A DNA stretch of 64,000 nt from JBGPTF01 sp041490445 (GCA_041490445.1 JBGPTF010000008.1:1-64000), one strand, 5' to 3'; shown: positions 23,971-34,467, numbered from the stretch's first letter. A program made the numbers and translations. The notes: generated by a model not told the origin, from the letters alone.

Positions 23971-24006
23971 CCGGACCGAGTTTTTGTACCACGTCGAGTG
24001 AGAGAG
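23968..24006 (+). repeat. Inverted IS terminus, right copy
   Basis: TGACCGGACCGAGTTTTTGT, then ACCACGTCGAGTGAGAGAG, matches the left terminus at 22795-22830 in inverted orientation. The 10-base GGTACAAAAA/TTTTTGTACC core and the TGAGAGAG subterminal part are identical. Little more of this IS copy remains to its right; ubiE/menG ends at 24103. Confidence 0.7.
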
Positions 24007-24102
24007 CTTATATCACAGCCATGGGCTGCGAGCTTTGATTTGGCGGAACCGGGGGCTACAGGCCGCCGGCGCCGGCGGCCATGCGGATTTTTCTGTCTCA
24101 TC

Positions 24103-24900
24103 TCATAGCTTGGCGGAGTGGAGGGCGACGATGCCCAGGGTCCATCGCTCGAAGCGGGGTTCGCGAAGGCCGGCGCGCTGCATCGCGGCGACCAGGTCGT
24201 CCGGGCGAGGAAAGCGGGCCACAGATTGTGGCAAGTACGCGTACGCCTTCCGGCTCCCGGAAATCGCTCCGCCAATCCTCGGCAGCACCGACTCGAAATA
24301 GAAGCGGTACAGTGGCGCGATCACGCGTCCCTTCGGCTCGGTGAATTCCAGAATGCCCGCTTCCCCGCCCGGACGCAGGACGCGAGCAATCTCCTCCAGC
24401 CCGCGCTCGTAGCTAGAAAGATTGCGAAAGCCGAATGCGGCGGTGACCAGATCAAAGCTCGCGCCGGGAAACGGCAGCGCCAGCGCATCCGCCGCGAAAA
24501 ATCGCGCCCGGTAATTTCCTCGTCGCGCCTTCTCTTCGGCGAGGTCGAGCATCGGCTGCGCAAAATCGCTGCCGAATATTTCCGCCCCGCCCTTCCCTGC
24601 TTCGCGTTCGAGCGCAAACGTCAAATCGCCCGTCCCGCAGCACAGGTCGAGGACGCGCGCGCCGGGCCGCTGCAGGATGTGCCGAAACCTGCGCGCGGTT
24701 CGCCGCCGCCAGACCCGGTCGAGCGACAGCGAAAGAAGGTGGTTCAGAAAGTCGTAGCGCGGCGCGATGCGGCTGAACATGTCGCGCACTTCCCGCGCCG
24801 CCTCGGCTTCGTCGCGCGCTCCCTCCGGCCGCGTCCCCGGCAGAGATGCCTTGGACGCCGCGGCGGGATTCATCCCGGCATCCGTTCCGGTGCGATTCAC
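24103..24900 (-). CDS. ubiE: Demethylmenaquinone / 2-methoxy-1,4-benzoquinol C-methyltransferase
   Basis: This 265-residue UbiE/MenG methyltransferase makes the C-methylation step of menaquinone or ubiquinone synthesis. Motifs are MFSRIAPRYDFLNHLLSLSLD near the N terminus (one of the UbiE signatures), the SAM motif VLDLCCGTGDLTF, and AAFGFRNLSSYERGLEEIARVLRPGG. The first 35 residues are a polar extension, so the true start could be an internal ATG. GTG 24900 overlaps the aroB stop by 4 bases (GTGA), consistent with coupling. Confidence 0.92.
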   Translation of the reverse strand: MNRTGTDAGMNPAAASKASLPGTRPEGARDEAEAAREVRDMFSRIAPRYDFLNHLLSLSLDRVWRRRTARRFRHILQRPGARVLDLCCGTGDLTFALEREAGKGGAEIFGSDFAQPMLDLAEEKARRGNYRARFFAADALALPFPGASFDLVTAAFGFRNLSSYERGLEEIARVLRPGGEAGILEFTEPKGRVIAPLYRFYFESVLPRIGGAISGSRKAYAYLPQSVARFPRPDDLVAAMQRAGLREPRFERWTLGIVALHSAKL

Positions 24901-26015
24901 GCACCCTCCCGCGCGCGCGCCAGAAGTTGTGGCAGCCGGGCGACGACCGCGCGCACCAAGGCATCCGGAACTTCGACTTCAAGCTCCGCCGCGCCAATTC
25001 TTCGCGGCAGCACCCAGCGAAGGGTGCCCGCGCGCGATTTTTTGTCGGCGCGCATCGCCGCGAGAACGCGAGCCGTCGTCACTCCCTTCAAGGAGGGTAA
25101 TGGGCCCGCGCGCCAGATCAGCCGCGCGATGCGGCCGGCGTCAACACCCTTGAGCAGCTTCATCTCGTTCGCGATTTGCGCCGCCGCCAGCATTCCCCAG
25201 CCGACGGCCTCGCCGTGCAGGAGACGCCGGTAGCGCGTGGCGGCTTCGAGGCCGTGGCCGACGGTGTGGCCGAAGTTGAGCACCTGCCGCAGGCCGCTCT
25301 CGCGCTCGTCGCGGCGCACCACTTCGGCCTTCACGCCGATGCAGCGCGGCACCACCCATTCCAGCGCGTCCGGCTCCTGCCGCAGCAGTCCTTCCACGCG
25401 CCCTTCGAGAAAATGGAAAAGCTCTTCGTCCGCAATTACGCTGTACTTGATTACTTCAAAAAGCCCGGAGCGATATTCGCGCCCCGGCAGCGTCCGTAGC
25501 GCGTCCGTATCGGCGATCACCAGCTTCGGCTGGTAAAACGCGCCGACGAGGTTCTTCCCTTCCGGCAGATTCACGCCGGTCTTTCCGCCGATGGCGCTGT
25601 CCACCTGGGCCACCAGCGTCGTCGGAACATGCACCAGCTTCACGCCGCGGAGAAAGCTCGCCGCCGCGAAGCCCGCCACGTCGCCGACCACTCCCCCGCC
25701 CATCGCCACAAGGACAGACTGGCGGTCCGCGCCCGCTCGCACCAGCGCGCGGCAGATTTCCTCGACGGTCGCAAGCCGCTTATTCGTCTCGCGATCGTCA
25801 AACAGGACCGGCTTTGCCCTCGCCCCGCGCGGAAAGCCCTTCACCAAGGCGCGGCCCCACAGGCGCCACACCCGCGGCGATGACACAAAATGGACGCCGC
25901 TCGAATCGCCGAGTTTCCCCACCCATTCGCCCGTGCGGTTGAGCGCGCCAGCGCCGCAGTGCACGGCGTATTCCGCCGATGCCGTGCGCACGACGATGGA
26001 TTCCATCTGGGCCAT
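24897..26015 (-). CDS. aroB: 3-Dehydroquinate synthase
   Basis: This 372-residue enzyme is the second step of the shikimate pathway. It has the NAD-binding GGGVVGDVAGFAAASFLRG and substrate/metal-site motifs VPTTLVAQVDSAIGGKTGVN, NLVGAFYQPK, the RSGLFEVIKY helix and LNFGHTVGHGLE with zinc-ligand histidines. The length is normal. I placed the start at ATG 26015. The open frame continues to 26114, but that part is repeat element B. ATG 26006 is also possible. Translationally coupled to the quinone methyltransferase downstream. Confidence 0.95.
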   Translation of the reverse strand: MAQMESIVVRTASAEYAVHCGAGALNRTGEWVGKLGDSSGVHFVSSPRVWRLWGRALVKGFPRGARAKPVLFDDRETNKRLATVEEICRALVRAGADRQSVLVAMGGGVVGDVAGFAAASFLRGVKLVHVPTTLVAQVDSAIGGKTGVNLPEGKNLVGAFYQPKLVIADTDALRTLPGREYRSGLFEVIKYSVIADEELFHFLEGRVEGLLRQEPDALEWVVPRCIGVKAEVVRRDERESGLRQVLNFGHTVGHGLEAATRYRRLLHGEAVGWGMLAAAQIANEMKLLKGVDAGRIARLIWRAGPLPSLKGVTTARVLAAMRADKKSRAGTLRWVLPRRIGAAELEVEVPDALVRAVVARLPQLLARAREGA

Positions 26016-26322
26016 GTCCGGTGGAAGAAATGTAACACAGTCTCCGCGCGGCGAAGGCTGCCAAGCTGCAACACTCCGCAGGGGCTTCCCGACAAAAGGC
26101 GTCGGGACGCACAAAACGCGGAAGCCCCATTGATCTTGCGCCGTTTATGTCGGAGCTAAAGCTCCGACCCCCTGAGAAGAATTGCAACGATTTTACGGGA
26201 TACAAGACTAATTCTATTGGTCGGTGGGATTCACTGCATCTGCGGGGGCCTTTCGGAGAGCTTCTACATCACGCCACTCTGGTTTCCGTCTGCCTTTTCT
26301 TCCGCGCCCGCGTCTCTCGCGG
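26016..26322. other. Intergenic region with repeat element copy B
   Basis: This 307-base gap upstream of aroB contains the palindromic repeat at 26077-26190. The remainder up to the peptidase stop at 26323 shows no gene or clear promoter. Confidence 0.6.
26077..26190. repeat. Dispersed nested-palindrome element, copy B
   Basis: This is the best preserved copy. AGGGGCTTCC pairs with GGAAGCCCC around the core CCGACAAAAGGCGTCGGGAC. After about 25 bases comes the perfect hairpin GTCGGAGCTAAAGCTCCGAC and then CCCCTGA. It is near identical to 12491-12603. It lies about 60 bases upstream of aroB, where it could affect aroB transcription. Confidence 0.8.
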
Positions 26323-27315
26323 CTAATTCTTTCTTTTTTCGAGTTGATTGACGGTTTCGAGGATCACGTGGCCGACAATTGCAAGGCTCCGCGGGCTGAC
26401 CTTGTCGAGCGTGTCCTCCGTGGTGTGCCAGTAGGGATAGTCGTTGAGGTCGATCAGGTCCACCGCCGGCACACCGCGATGGAGGAACGCAAGATGATCG
26501 TCGTTCACGGCAGTTTCGTCCGACAGAAAGTAAGACTGGTAGCCCAGCCGCTCCGCCGTATGCCAGACCAGGTCCGTCAGCCAGCGGGTGGAACTCGACT
26601 CGCGCCGGATTTTCAAATTGTTCGGCCCGATCATGTCGGCCAAAATGACGGCCTTGACCTGTTTGAGCTGGCCCGCGACGGCAAGCTTTGCCGCCAGCTC
26701 GCGGCTGCCGTAGATGCTGTCCGTGTCGCTCCAGTGAACGAAGGCCTCTTCGCCATCTAGAAATGCGATCCAGACGCTGGCAGGCTGCTTCCGTGTGCAG
26801 AGGAGCCGCGCCATCTCGAGCATCAGGCCGGTGGAGGAGCCGCCGTCCACGGCGCCCACGAAATTCTCCTTGCGCAGCGTGTCGTAATGCGTGAGCAGCA
26901 GGATGATCCCCGGCCCTTCGCCGGGACTTTTCGCCACGATGTTCTTCATCGCCACCGAGCCGATCGGCGTGGCCGCGTGAAAATCGTCTTCCTCGATGGC
27001 GCAGCCGTAGCTTGCGAGCTGTTCGTGAATGTACTGCTGCGCGAGGTGAATTCCGGCGGAATCGGGCGGGCGTGGGCCGAAGCCGACCAGCTTCGCCACG
27101 TGCTCGAACGCCTTCTGCCCGTCAAAGCCACCCGTCTGCGAAGACGGCGGCGCCTGCTCCGGGACCGGCGCGGGAGAAGCGGCTTGCGCTGGTTGGCTGG
27201 CGGTGATGGGCGGGGCAGCCCCGCCGCTGCAGCCGCTTGCAACGATGGCGCCGGTCAGCAAAACCAGCAAGCAAAACGGCAGCGCGCCTCGGCGCAAGCT
27301 ACTGCGCTCCTTCAT
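26323..27315 (-). CDS. M28-family zinc aminopeptidase / glutaminyl cyclase-like lipoprotein
   Basis: This 330-residue protein has a lipoprotein signal (basic start, hydrophobic helix, lipobox ASGC with Cys29) and a Pro/Ala-rich linker. The M28 fold follows: LLLTHYDT supplies the first zinc His, AVDGGSSTG the Asp, AFLDGEEAF the Glu, LADMIG the next Asp, and the YWHTTEDTLDK end the last His. The F-x-DGEE and SDTD segments are close to bacterial glutaminyl-peptide cyclotransferases, so either aminopeptidase or cyclase activity is possible. It is anchored in the envelope. Its start overlaps the tatC 3' end by 17 bases. Lipobox export does not by itself require Tat. Confidence 0.85.
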   Translation of the reverse strand: MKERSSLRRGALPFCLLVLLTGAIVASGCSGGAAPPITASQPAQAASPAPVPEQAPPSSQTGGFDGQKAFEHVAKLVGFGPRPPDSAGIHLAQQYIHEQLASYGCAIEEDDFHAATPIGSVAMKNIVAKSPGEGPGIILLLTHYDTLRKENFVGAVDGGSSTGLMLEMARLLCTRKQPASVWIAFLDGEEAFVHWSDTDSIYGSRELAAKLAVAGQLKQVKAVILADMIGPNNLKIRRESSSTRWLTDLVWHTAERLGYQSYFLSDETAVNDDHLAFLHRGVPAVDLIDLNDYPYWHTTEDTLDKVSPRSLAIVGHVILETVNQLEKRKN

Positions 27316-28114
27316 CGGCAATGGCGGCCATCCGCTTCCGCCGGACAACCAGGTAGGAAACGCCGATTCCCGCAAAATACAGCAGCACCATCGGCGCCAT
27401 GAAAATGAGCATCGTGGTCGCGTCCGGCGAGGGGGTCACAATCGCCGCAATGATCGTGATAATCAGGATGGCGTAGCGCGCGTTGGTCCATAGGAATCGC
27501 GGCGTCACGATGCCGAACAGCGAGAGAAAGAAAATGAGCACGGGCAGCTCGAAGATCAATCCCAGGCCGATGAGCACGATCAGGATCAAATCAAAGTATT
27601 CGTTGATGCTGATGAGCGGCGTGAACGGCCCCTGAAAACTGATCAGGAACTTGAGCACGTACGGCAGCATGATCCAATACGCGAACGCCATGCCCGCCAA
27701 AAACAGCAGCGTCGCGGAGATGACGAACGTCAGCACCCCCCGCCGCTCGTGCCGATACAGTCCCGGCGCGATGAACAGCCACACTTGATAGAGAACGAAG
27801 GGCGAGGCCAGCACGAATCCGAGATAGAAGCCGGTATGGATCAGGACGACGACGAAGCCGGTCGGGCTGGTGTACACCAGTTTGTCGGCGAGGTGGGCAT
27901 CGCGCAGGGCCGCCACCATCGGCTTCACGAGAAAGCCGATGGCTTTCTCCGCCACGAAGAACCCTGCCACCACGCCGATGCCGACTGCGATCAGCGAATG
28001 GATGATGCGCTTGCGCAGCTCGACGAGATGCTCGAAGAACGACATCTTCCCGCCGCCGTTTTCGTCCTCTTCGCGCGTTCGTGTTGTCGGGTCAGGCTGG
28101 CTTGGTGTCGCCAT
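27299..28114 (-). CDS. tatC: Sec-independent (twin-arginine) translocase TatC
   Basis: This 271-residue membrane protein has six hydrophobic helices. FFEHLVELRKRIIHSL near the N terminus is the TatC signal-peptide contact site. GLYRHERRGV and a conserved Phe-Glu segment (LGLIFELPVLIFF) match the TatC family. It binds twin-arginine signal peptides of folded proteins. The ATG at 28114 lies within the 3' end of tatA (23-base overlap). Upstream in-frame codons overlap tatA and are non-coding. Confidence 0.95.
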   Translation of the reverse strand: MATPSQPDPTTRTREEDENGGGKMSFFEHLVELRKRIIHSLIAVGIGVVAGFFVAEKAIGFLVKPMVAALRDAHLADKLVYTSPTGFVVVLIHTGFYLGFVLASPFVLYQVWLFIAPGLYRHERRGVLTFVISATLLFLAGMAFAYWIMLPYVLKFLISFQGPFTPLISINEYFDLILIVLIGLGLIFELPVLIFFLSLFGIVTPRFLWTNARYAILIITIIAAIVTPSPDATTMLIFMAPMVLLYFAGIGVSYLVVRRKRMAAIADEGAQ

Positions 28115-28388
28115 GAGGAAGTTTCTCGGGCTCGGGCGCAGCCGCCGTGGAACCGCCTGCTTCCGCAGGCTTTGCCGGTTCGCGGTTGCGGGTGTCGAGC
28201 AACTGCGCTTCCCGTTCGAGGTCGCGCAGGTGCTCGTCAAACGTGCCGCGCAGTTCCGAGGTGGCGCGGCGGAAATCGCCCATGATCTTGCCGAGGCTCC
28301 GGGCCAATTCCGGCAGCTTTTGCGGCCCGAAAACGATCAGAGCCACGACAAAGATGATAATCAGATGCGGGACGCTGAGGATACCCAT
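28092..28388 (-). CDS. tatA: Twin-arginine translocase subunit TatA/TatB
   Basis: This 98-residue protein has the TatA/B pattern: an N-terminal helix (LIIIFVVALIVFGP), the FGP-x-KLPELARSLG hinge and amphipathic helix, and a charged tail ending in a Pro/Ala-rich segment. The amphipathic helix continues with RATSELRGTFDEHLRDLE, which leans towards TatB, though single TatA/B proteins are common. It forms the pore or receptor partner of TatC. ATG 28388 fits the family N terminus. The upstream frame to 28550 is antisense to the protease gene. Confidence 0.9.
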   Translation of the reverse strand: MGILSVPHLIIIFVVALIVFGPQKLPELARSLGKIMGDFRRATSELRGTFDEHLRDLEREAQLLDTRNREPAKPAEAGGSTAAAPEPEKLPHGDTKPA

Positions 28389-28491
28389 GCCACCGTTGGC
28401 CTCTTCGGCATCATAGGAGACGACGCGGGATGTGTCAAACCAGCCCGCCAATGTTATACTTTCCGGGGTATTCGGGAAAGCGAGGGACGGG

Positions 28492-30105
28492 ATGGAATCC
28501 TCAAAACGTGGTGTTTTCCTGCTGGGCGCAGTTCTCACCCTTTCGGCCATTCTCGGCGGCCTCTACGGACCTGCGGTCCGCGCCACCGCCGCAGGGGCCG
28601 GCGATCTCCAGAGCACGGTCAAGGACTTTACGCGCGTGCTGGCGATCGTGCAGCAGAACTACGCCGAGCCGGTGGATGCCGACCGCGCGATATACAGCGG
28701 AGCCATCCCCGGAATGCTTCGTGTCCTCGACCCGCACTCAACTTTTTTTGATCCCCGCCAATACGCGCTTCTCAAGGAAGAACAACACGGCCGCTATTAC
28801 GGCGTCGGCATGCAGGTCGGCCCGCGCGACAATCACACCGTCGTCATCGTTCCTTTCGTTGGCTCGCCCGCTTACAAAGCAGGCATCCGCCCCGCCGATA
28901 TCATCGAGAAGGTGGACGGCAAATCGTGCGACGGCCTGAGCACGAGCGAAGTCGCCGATTTGCTGAAAGGCCCCAAGGGCACCGAGGTGAAAATCACGCT
29001 CGGGCGGGAAGGCTGGGAGAAGCCGATCGACGTCGCCGTCACCCGCGATGAAATTCCCCGCCCCGGCGTGGATTTCTTCACCCTCTTGAAGCCCGGCATC
29101 GGCTACGCCCGCATCTCCTCGTTCAATGAAACGACCGATCGCGAACTGGGCGATGCGCTTCATCAGCTCGATTACACGCATCTCGATGGGCTCCTGCTCG
29201 ACTTGCGCGGGAATCCCGGCGGGCTGTTGAATGAAGCCGTTGGCGTATCGGACTATTTCCTCGACAAGAACGATCTCGTGGTTTCCCACCGCGGCCGCGC
29301 CAATCCGGAGCGCCGCTATTACGCCGTGCGTGGCAATGGCGGCGTGCATGTGCCCCTGGTCGTGCTCCTCAACGGCGATAGCGCTTCCGCTTCGGAAATC
29401 GTTGCCGGCGCCCTGCAGGATCACGATCGCGCGCTGGTTGTCGGCGAAACCAGCTTTGGCAAAGGCCTCGTCCAAACACAATTCCCGCTCAACGAGAACA
29501 CGGCCATTCTTCTCACCACCGCCCGCTACTACACGCCAAGCGGCCGGTTGATCCAGCGCGATTACAAGAACGTTTCGCTCTACGAGTACCGCTATAACCC
29601 GCGCCCGCCGAAGAATCCCGAAGTCAAACTGACGGACAGCGGCCGCCAGGTTTTCGGAGGAGGCGGCATCACTCCTGATGTCGTCGACCCGATGCCCAAG
29701 TCCGATTCCTTCCAGCAGCTTTTGGCTTCGCGCGGCGTCCTCTACCCCTTCGACACGGGCGTCGGGGATTTCACCCGCTTCTTCCTTGGCCAGCGTCCGA
29801 ATATCACCCACGACTTCAATGTCGACGATTCGGTGATGCATCTCTTCCGCCTCTACCTCGACAAACAACACGTCCGCTTCACCGAGCCGGATATTCAGGA
29901 GAACCTCACCTGGATCAAGGAGAAAATTAAGCGCGAAGTCTTCACTTCCGTCTTCGGAATCAACGATGGCTACAAGGTTGAATTGCAGGGAGACCCGCAG
30001 GTCCAGAAAGCCATCGAGATGCTCCCACAGGCGAAGGCCCTCTACGACAACGCGAGAAAAGTGATTGCCGAACGCCAGGCCGCCCAGGCCATCCGCCCCG
30101 ACTAG
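28492..30105 (+). CDS. ctpA: S41-family C-terminal processing peptidase
   Basis: This 537-residue exported protease has an N-terminal signal or anchor helix (VFLLGAVLTLSAILGGLYG), a PDZ domain (about 110-200, with GSPAYKAGIRPADIIEKVDG), and the S41 core. The catalytic Ser lies in NGDSASASEI and the Lys, 25 residues on, in TSFGKGLVQT. It trims or degrades periplasmic proteins with exposed C termini. A C-terminal region of about 130 residues (after GGGITPDVVDP) exceeds the minimal Ctp. I chose ATG 28492, which has GAGGGACGGG before it. Divergent from tatA. Confidence 0.93.
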   Translation: MESSKRGVFLLGAVLTLSAILGGLYGPAVRATAAGAGDLQSTVKDFTRVLAIVQQNYAEPVDADRAIYSGAIPGMLRVLDPHSTFFDPRQYALLKEEQHGRYYGVGMQVGPRDNHTVVIVPFVGSPAYKAGIRPADIIEKVDGKSCDGLSTSEVADLLKGPKGTEVKITLGREGWEKPIDVAVTRDEIPRPGVDFFTLLKPGIGYARISSFNETTDRELGDALHQLDYTHLDGLLLDLRGNPGGLLNEAVGVSDYFLDKNDLVVSHRGRANPERRYYAVRGNGGVHVPLVVLLNGDSASASEIVAGALQDHDRALVVGETSFGKGLVQTQFPLNENTAILLTTARYYTPSGRLIQRDYKNVSLYEYRYNPRPPKNPEVKLTDSGRQVFGGGGITPDVVDPMPKSDSFQQLLASRGVLYPFDTGVGDFTRFFLGQRPNITHDFNVDDSVMHLFRLYLDKQHVRFTEPDIQENLTWIKEKIKREVFTSVFGINDGYKVELQGDPQVQKAIEMLPQAKALYDNARKVIAERQAAQAIRPD

Positions 30106-30377
30106 GGCGCAGCGATTCCAGACAGGCCGGCCACTCATTCGCATTGCCGCGGCCGCCTGCCCCGACCCCGTGAATCGCCAAGAAAATCCACAACCGGTGT
30201 GCGGAGATGATCGGAAGAAGAACTCGTGGACGCGAAGGGAGGAGCTTATCTCCGGCTTTTGGAGTCCGGTGGACTCCATCGGAGTCCAGGCACCGGGCCA
30301 GAGCGAAGTCCCACTCCTCGCGGGGCGGAGCCGAAGGAAACCCCCGATCATGATGAATTGAAATGGAAGCTGGAGAA
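30106..30377. other. Intergenic region with hairpin downstream of ctpA
   Basis: The gap holds GGAGTCC-GGT-GGACTCC (30261-30277), followed by another GGAGTCC. It is a perfect 7-bp stem that could end ctpA transcription, though no T-run follows. Nothing else is recognised. Confidence 0.4.
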
Positions 30378-30453
30378 TGGTGGACGGCAGGGGATTCGAA
30401 CCCCCGACCCCCGCGTTGCGAACGCGATGCTCTCCCAACTGAGCTAGCCGCCC
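30378..30453 (-). tRNA. tRNA-Ala (anticodon CGC)
   Basis: The minus strand folds as a complete cloverleaf of 76 bases with encoded CCA. The acceptor GGGCGGC pairs with GCCGTCC and includes the G3-U70 wobble that marks alanine tRNAs. The D stem is GCTC/GAGC, the anticodon stem TCGCG/CGCGG with loop TTCGCAA (anticodon CGC, codon GCG), and the T loop GGTTCGAATCC. Confidence 0.97.
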
Positions 30454-30546
30454 ACCGAGCACCACAATCTTACCAAACGGCGCGCGGCCCGCCAACGCCT
30501 GCCAGCAACCCTGTAACCAGCCGGTTTCTGGAAATCAGCGATCCCG

Positions 30547-32799
30547 CTAACAAGCGACGGCGATCTCCCGGCAGTCGCGGCACAGATAGGGGAATCCGGG
30601 ATTCGCCAGGGTCCATTCCGCGCGGCAGACGGCGCAGCCTTCGCGCGACCGCCGCTCGCAATCGGCGCACAGCTCGCCGGCAGGCACGGGCATCTCCGCA
30701 AGAAACTCGTCAAACGGGACATTTCTGTGGCAGCGGAAGCATTCTAACGCTGCCACCGCCACAGGGGCTTGCTTCGAACTCGCCGAAAGCCCCCGCTCTC
30801 GCGCATACAGCCACAAAACTCGCCGGGCGATATGCTCAGCCGTCAAACCGAACGCCTGCACCAGCTCCCAGGGCTTGCCGGAATTGCCGAAGCGGTCTTC
30901 CACGCCGGCCATATCGAGGAGGAGGGGCATTTCGAAATCCTCCCGATGCCGGAGAATGGCTCCTGCGATCAAATTGCCGAATCCCCCCTTCTGGTGCTCC
31001 TCCGCCGTCACGATGAGTTGCGTCTGCTCGGCGGCCGCCACCAGAGCCGCCACGTCAAGCGGCTTCACCGTGTGCATGTTCAGGACGCGGACTTCGAGAT
31101 TGTATTCTTCCTTGAGCAGCCAGGCGGCCCGCATCGCTTCGGGGATCATTGGCCCGCAGGCCACGATGGTCGCCTCCTCGCCTTCGCCGCCGTAGTCGCT
31201 CGCGAGAATCGTCTCGAACGCGTCCATAAACTGCGGCTGCTCCCCGCGGTAACGAATGACATTGGCTGCACCGAAGCGATAAGGCGTCTCGGGCCTCGTC
31301 ACCTTCGGGGTTGCTTCGCGCGCGAACCGGAGATACACCGGCCCTTCCATGTCGAGCAGGCAGTAGCGCGTGGCGCGCTCCGTTTCCAACGCGTCGCACG
31401 GAACTTCCACATGCATGTTCGGCAGAATGGACATCAGCGAGATTTCTTCGAGTGACTGGTGCGTCGCTCCATCCGGCCCGACGGAGATTCCGCCATGCGC
31501 CCCCGCAATTTTCACGTTCAGGTTGTTGTAGCAGATGGTGGTGCGGATCTGGTCCCACGCGCGCCCCGCCGCGAACACGCCGTAGGTTCCCGTCACCGGA
31601 ATCAAGCCTTCTTTGGCCAGTCCCGCCGCGACGCCCATCATGTTCTGCTCGGCGATGCCCACGCTGAATACGCGCGCTTTACGTTCCGGGTGCTTGGCTT
31701 CGAAATCGGAAATCCGGATCGAGCCGGAGATATCCGCATGCACGGTGCAGACGCGCTCGTCCGCTCCGGCGGATTCGAGCGCCCGGCCGAATCCCATCCG
31801 CGTCGGGTCCATCTCCGCCCGCATCGTCTCGCGCGAATTCCACCAGTAATCGCGGCTCGCTGTGGGAATCGAACTCCGCGTCTCCCGCGCCACCCGCTTG
31901 GCATTGTCCGCGGCGCGCCGAAGAAGGGCGTCCACTCGTTCCCGCGGCATGTTTTGCGTCGCCAGCTCGGTGATGGCCCGCTCGAACTGCTCGCGATTCG
32001 GAGCGGTGCCGTGCCAGCTCGCTTCGTTCTCCATGAACGAGACGCCTTTGCCCTTCACCGTGTTGGCGATGATCACGGTCGGGCGATCTTGCACCTCGCG
32101 CGCGCATTCGAACGCCGCCAGAATCTCCGCCAGGTTGTGCCCGTTGATCTCGAGGACGTTCCACTGAAACGCCTGATACTTTTTCGCCAACGGCTCCACT
32201 TCCATCACGTCGTGCACCCAGCCGTCGATCTGCAGCCGGTTGTCGTCCACGATCGCGCACAGATTGCCCAGATGGTAGTGCCCCGCCGCCATGGCCGCTT
32301 CCCAGACGCTTCCTTCCTGCTGTTCCCCGTCGCCCATGATGCAGTACACGCGATGCGGCTGTCCGCGCAGGCGCGCCGCCAGAGCGTCACCGACCGCGAT
32401 GCCCAGTCCCTGGCCGAGCGACCCGCTGGAGATTTCAACTCCACGAACCTTCAGCCGGTTGGGATGTCCTTCGAAGGCCGATCCGTACTGCCGCAGCAAG
32501 ACCGTATCGTCCAGCGGAAAATAGCCCGCCTTCCCCAGCGCCACGTACAGCGCCGGCGCCTTGTGCCCCGCCGACCAGAATACCCGGTCGCGCTCCGCCC
32601 AATCGGGATCACTCGGGTCGTGGTTCAGTTCATGGAGGTAGAGCGCCGCGGCGACATCCATGATTGAAAACGATCCGCCGGGATGGCCGGAACCCGCCGC
32701 AAAAATGTCGATCAGGGCCATTGCCCGCATCTCGGCAGCGGCCTCGCGCAGTTCGGGGATGCTCAGGCGGGGTCCTCGGTTCTCAGGAGTTGGGTTCAT
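30547..32799 (-). CDS. tkt: Transketolase with a cysteine-rich C-terminal extension
   Basis: This 750-residue thiamine diphosphate enzyme of the pentose phosphate pathway has GSGHPGGSFS in the pyrophosphate half, the cofactor motif GDGEQQEGSVWEAA ... IVDDNRLQIDG, the pyrimidine-domain core VGIAEQNMMGVAAGLA, and the AHGGISVGPDGATHQSLE catalytic loop. The last 67 residues (from about 684) are not part of transketolase. They contain nine Cys including CFRC, CADC, CAVC and CRDC pairs, which look like two zinc-binding sites. There is no frameshift at the junction. ATG 32799 has GGGGAGG about 9 bases upstream. The 290 bases to thrC hold no other gene. Confidence 0.92.
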   Translation of the reverse strand: MNPTPENRGPRLSIPELREAAAEMRAMALIDIFAAGSGHPGGSFSIMDVAAALYLHELNHDPSDPDWAERDRVFWSAGHKAPALYVALGKAGYFPLDDTVLLRQYGSAFEGHPNRLKVRGVEISSGSLGQGLGIAVGDALAARLRGQPHRVYCIMGDGEQQEGSVWEAAMAAGHYHLGNLCAIVDDNRLQIDGWVHDVMEVEPLAKKYQAFQWNVLEINGHNLAEILAAFECAREVQDRPTVIIANTVKGKGVSFMENEASWHGTAPNREQFERAITELATQNMPRERVDALLRRAADNAKRVARETRSSIPTASRDYWWNSRETMRAEMDPTRMGFGRALESAGADERVCTVHADISGSIRISDFEAKHPERKARVFSVGIAEQNMMGVAAGLAKEGLIPVTGTYGVFAAGRAWDQIRTTICYNNLNVKIAGAHGGISVGPDGATHQSLEEISLMSILPNMHVEVPCDALETERATRYCLLDMEGPVYLRFAREATPKVTRPETPYRFGAANVIRYRGEQPQFMDAFETILASDYGGEGEEATIVACGPMIPEAMRAAWLLKEEYNLEVRVLNMHTVKPLDVAALVAAAEQTQLIVTAEEHQKGGFGNLIAGAILRHREDFEMPLLLDMAGVEDRFGNSGKPWELVQAFGLTAEHIARRVLWLYARERGLSASSKQAPVAVAALECFRCHRNVPFDEFLAEMPVPAGELCADCERRSREGCAVCRAEWTLANPGFPYLCRDCREIAVAC

Positions 32800-33089
32800 C
32801 GAAATATCCTCCCCGGGTTTTTCCAAGGGCGTTCACACGCAATGGGTGCGAGCCTTGGCGCGGCTCTGCGGCGCGGAATGCCTGCGAAATATTCCGCAGT
32901 CTGCGGGCTCGTCCAGCCTTTTTACGCCTCTAAGCCACGCATGGTTCAGCAGTTAGCGAGCGCGCTCCCGGCACTTGTTTCGGCCCGGGGCAGGCCGCGA
33001 ACTCCGGCTTTACGCGCACCTCTAGGCTGAATATTGCAAGCTTGGAGCCATGCAGGAGACTTATTGGGAGGGGTACCAACGCCGCTGTT

Positions 33090-34265
<1,176 letters not shown>

Positions 34266-34467
34266 AAGCCCGCAAGTCTAGCACACAAGAATCCGTGGAC
34301 ATTGAGGCGGAAACGCCTCGGCAGGTAGATTGCCGGCGTGTCCTCAACCACTAGCGTTGCATGTCACCTATCCGAGAGCGAGAGGGAAACCTATAAACGC
34401 GAACATACAAGACAAGGGGCCTGATTCATTTTCCATCTCGTTGCAGCATCTGGGCAAAAACGGAGAC

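Noticed and set aside
30363..31016. Plus-strand frame crossing the tRNA-Ala and transketolase 3' end
   Set aside because: It overlaps a perfect tRNA cloverleaf and is antisense to the transketolase tail.
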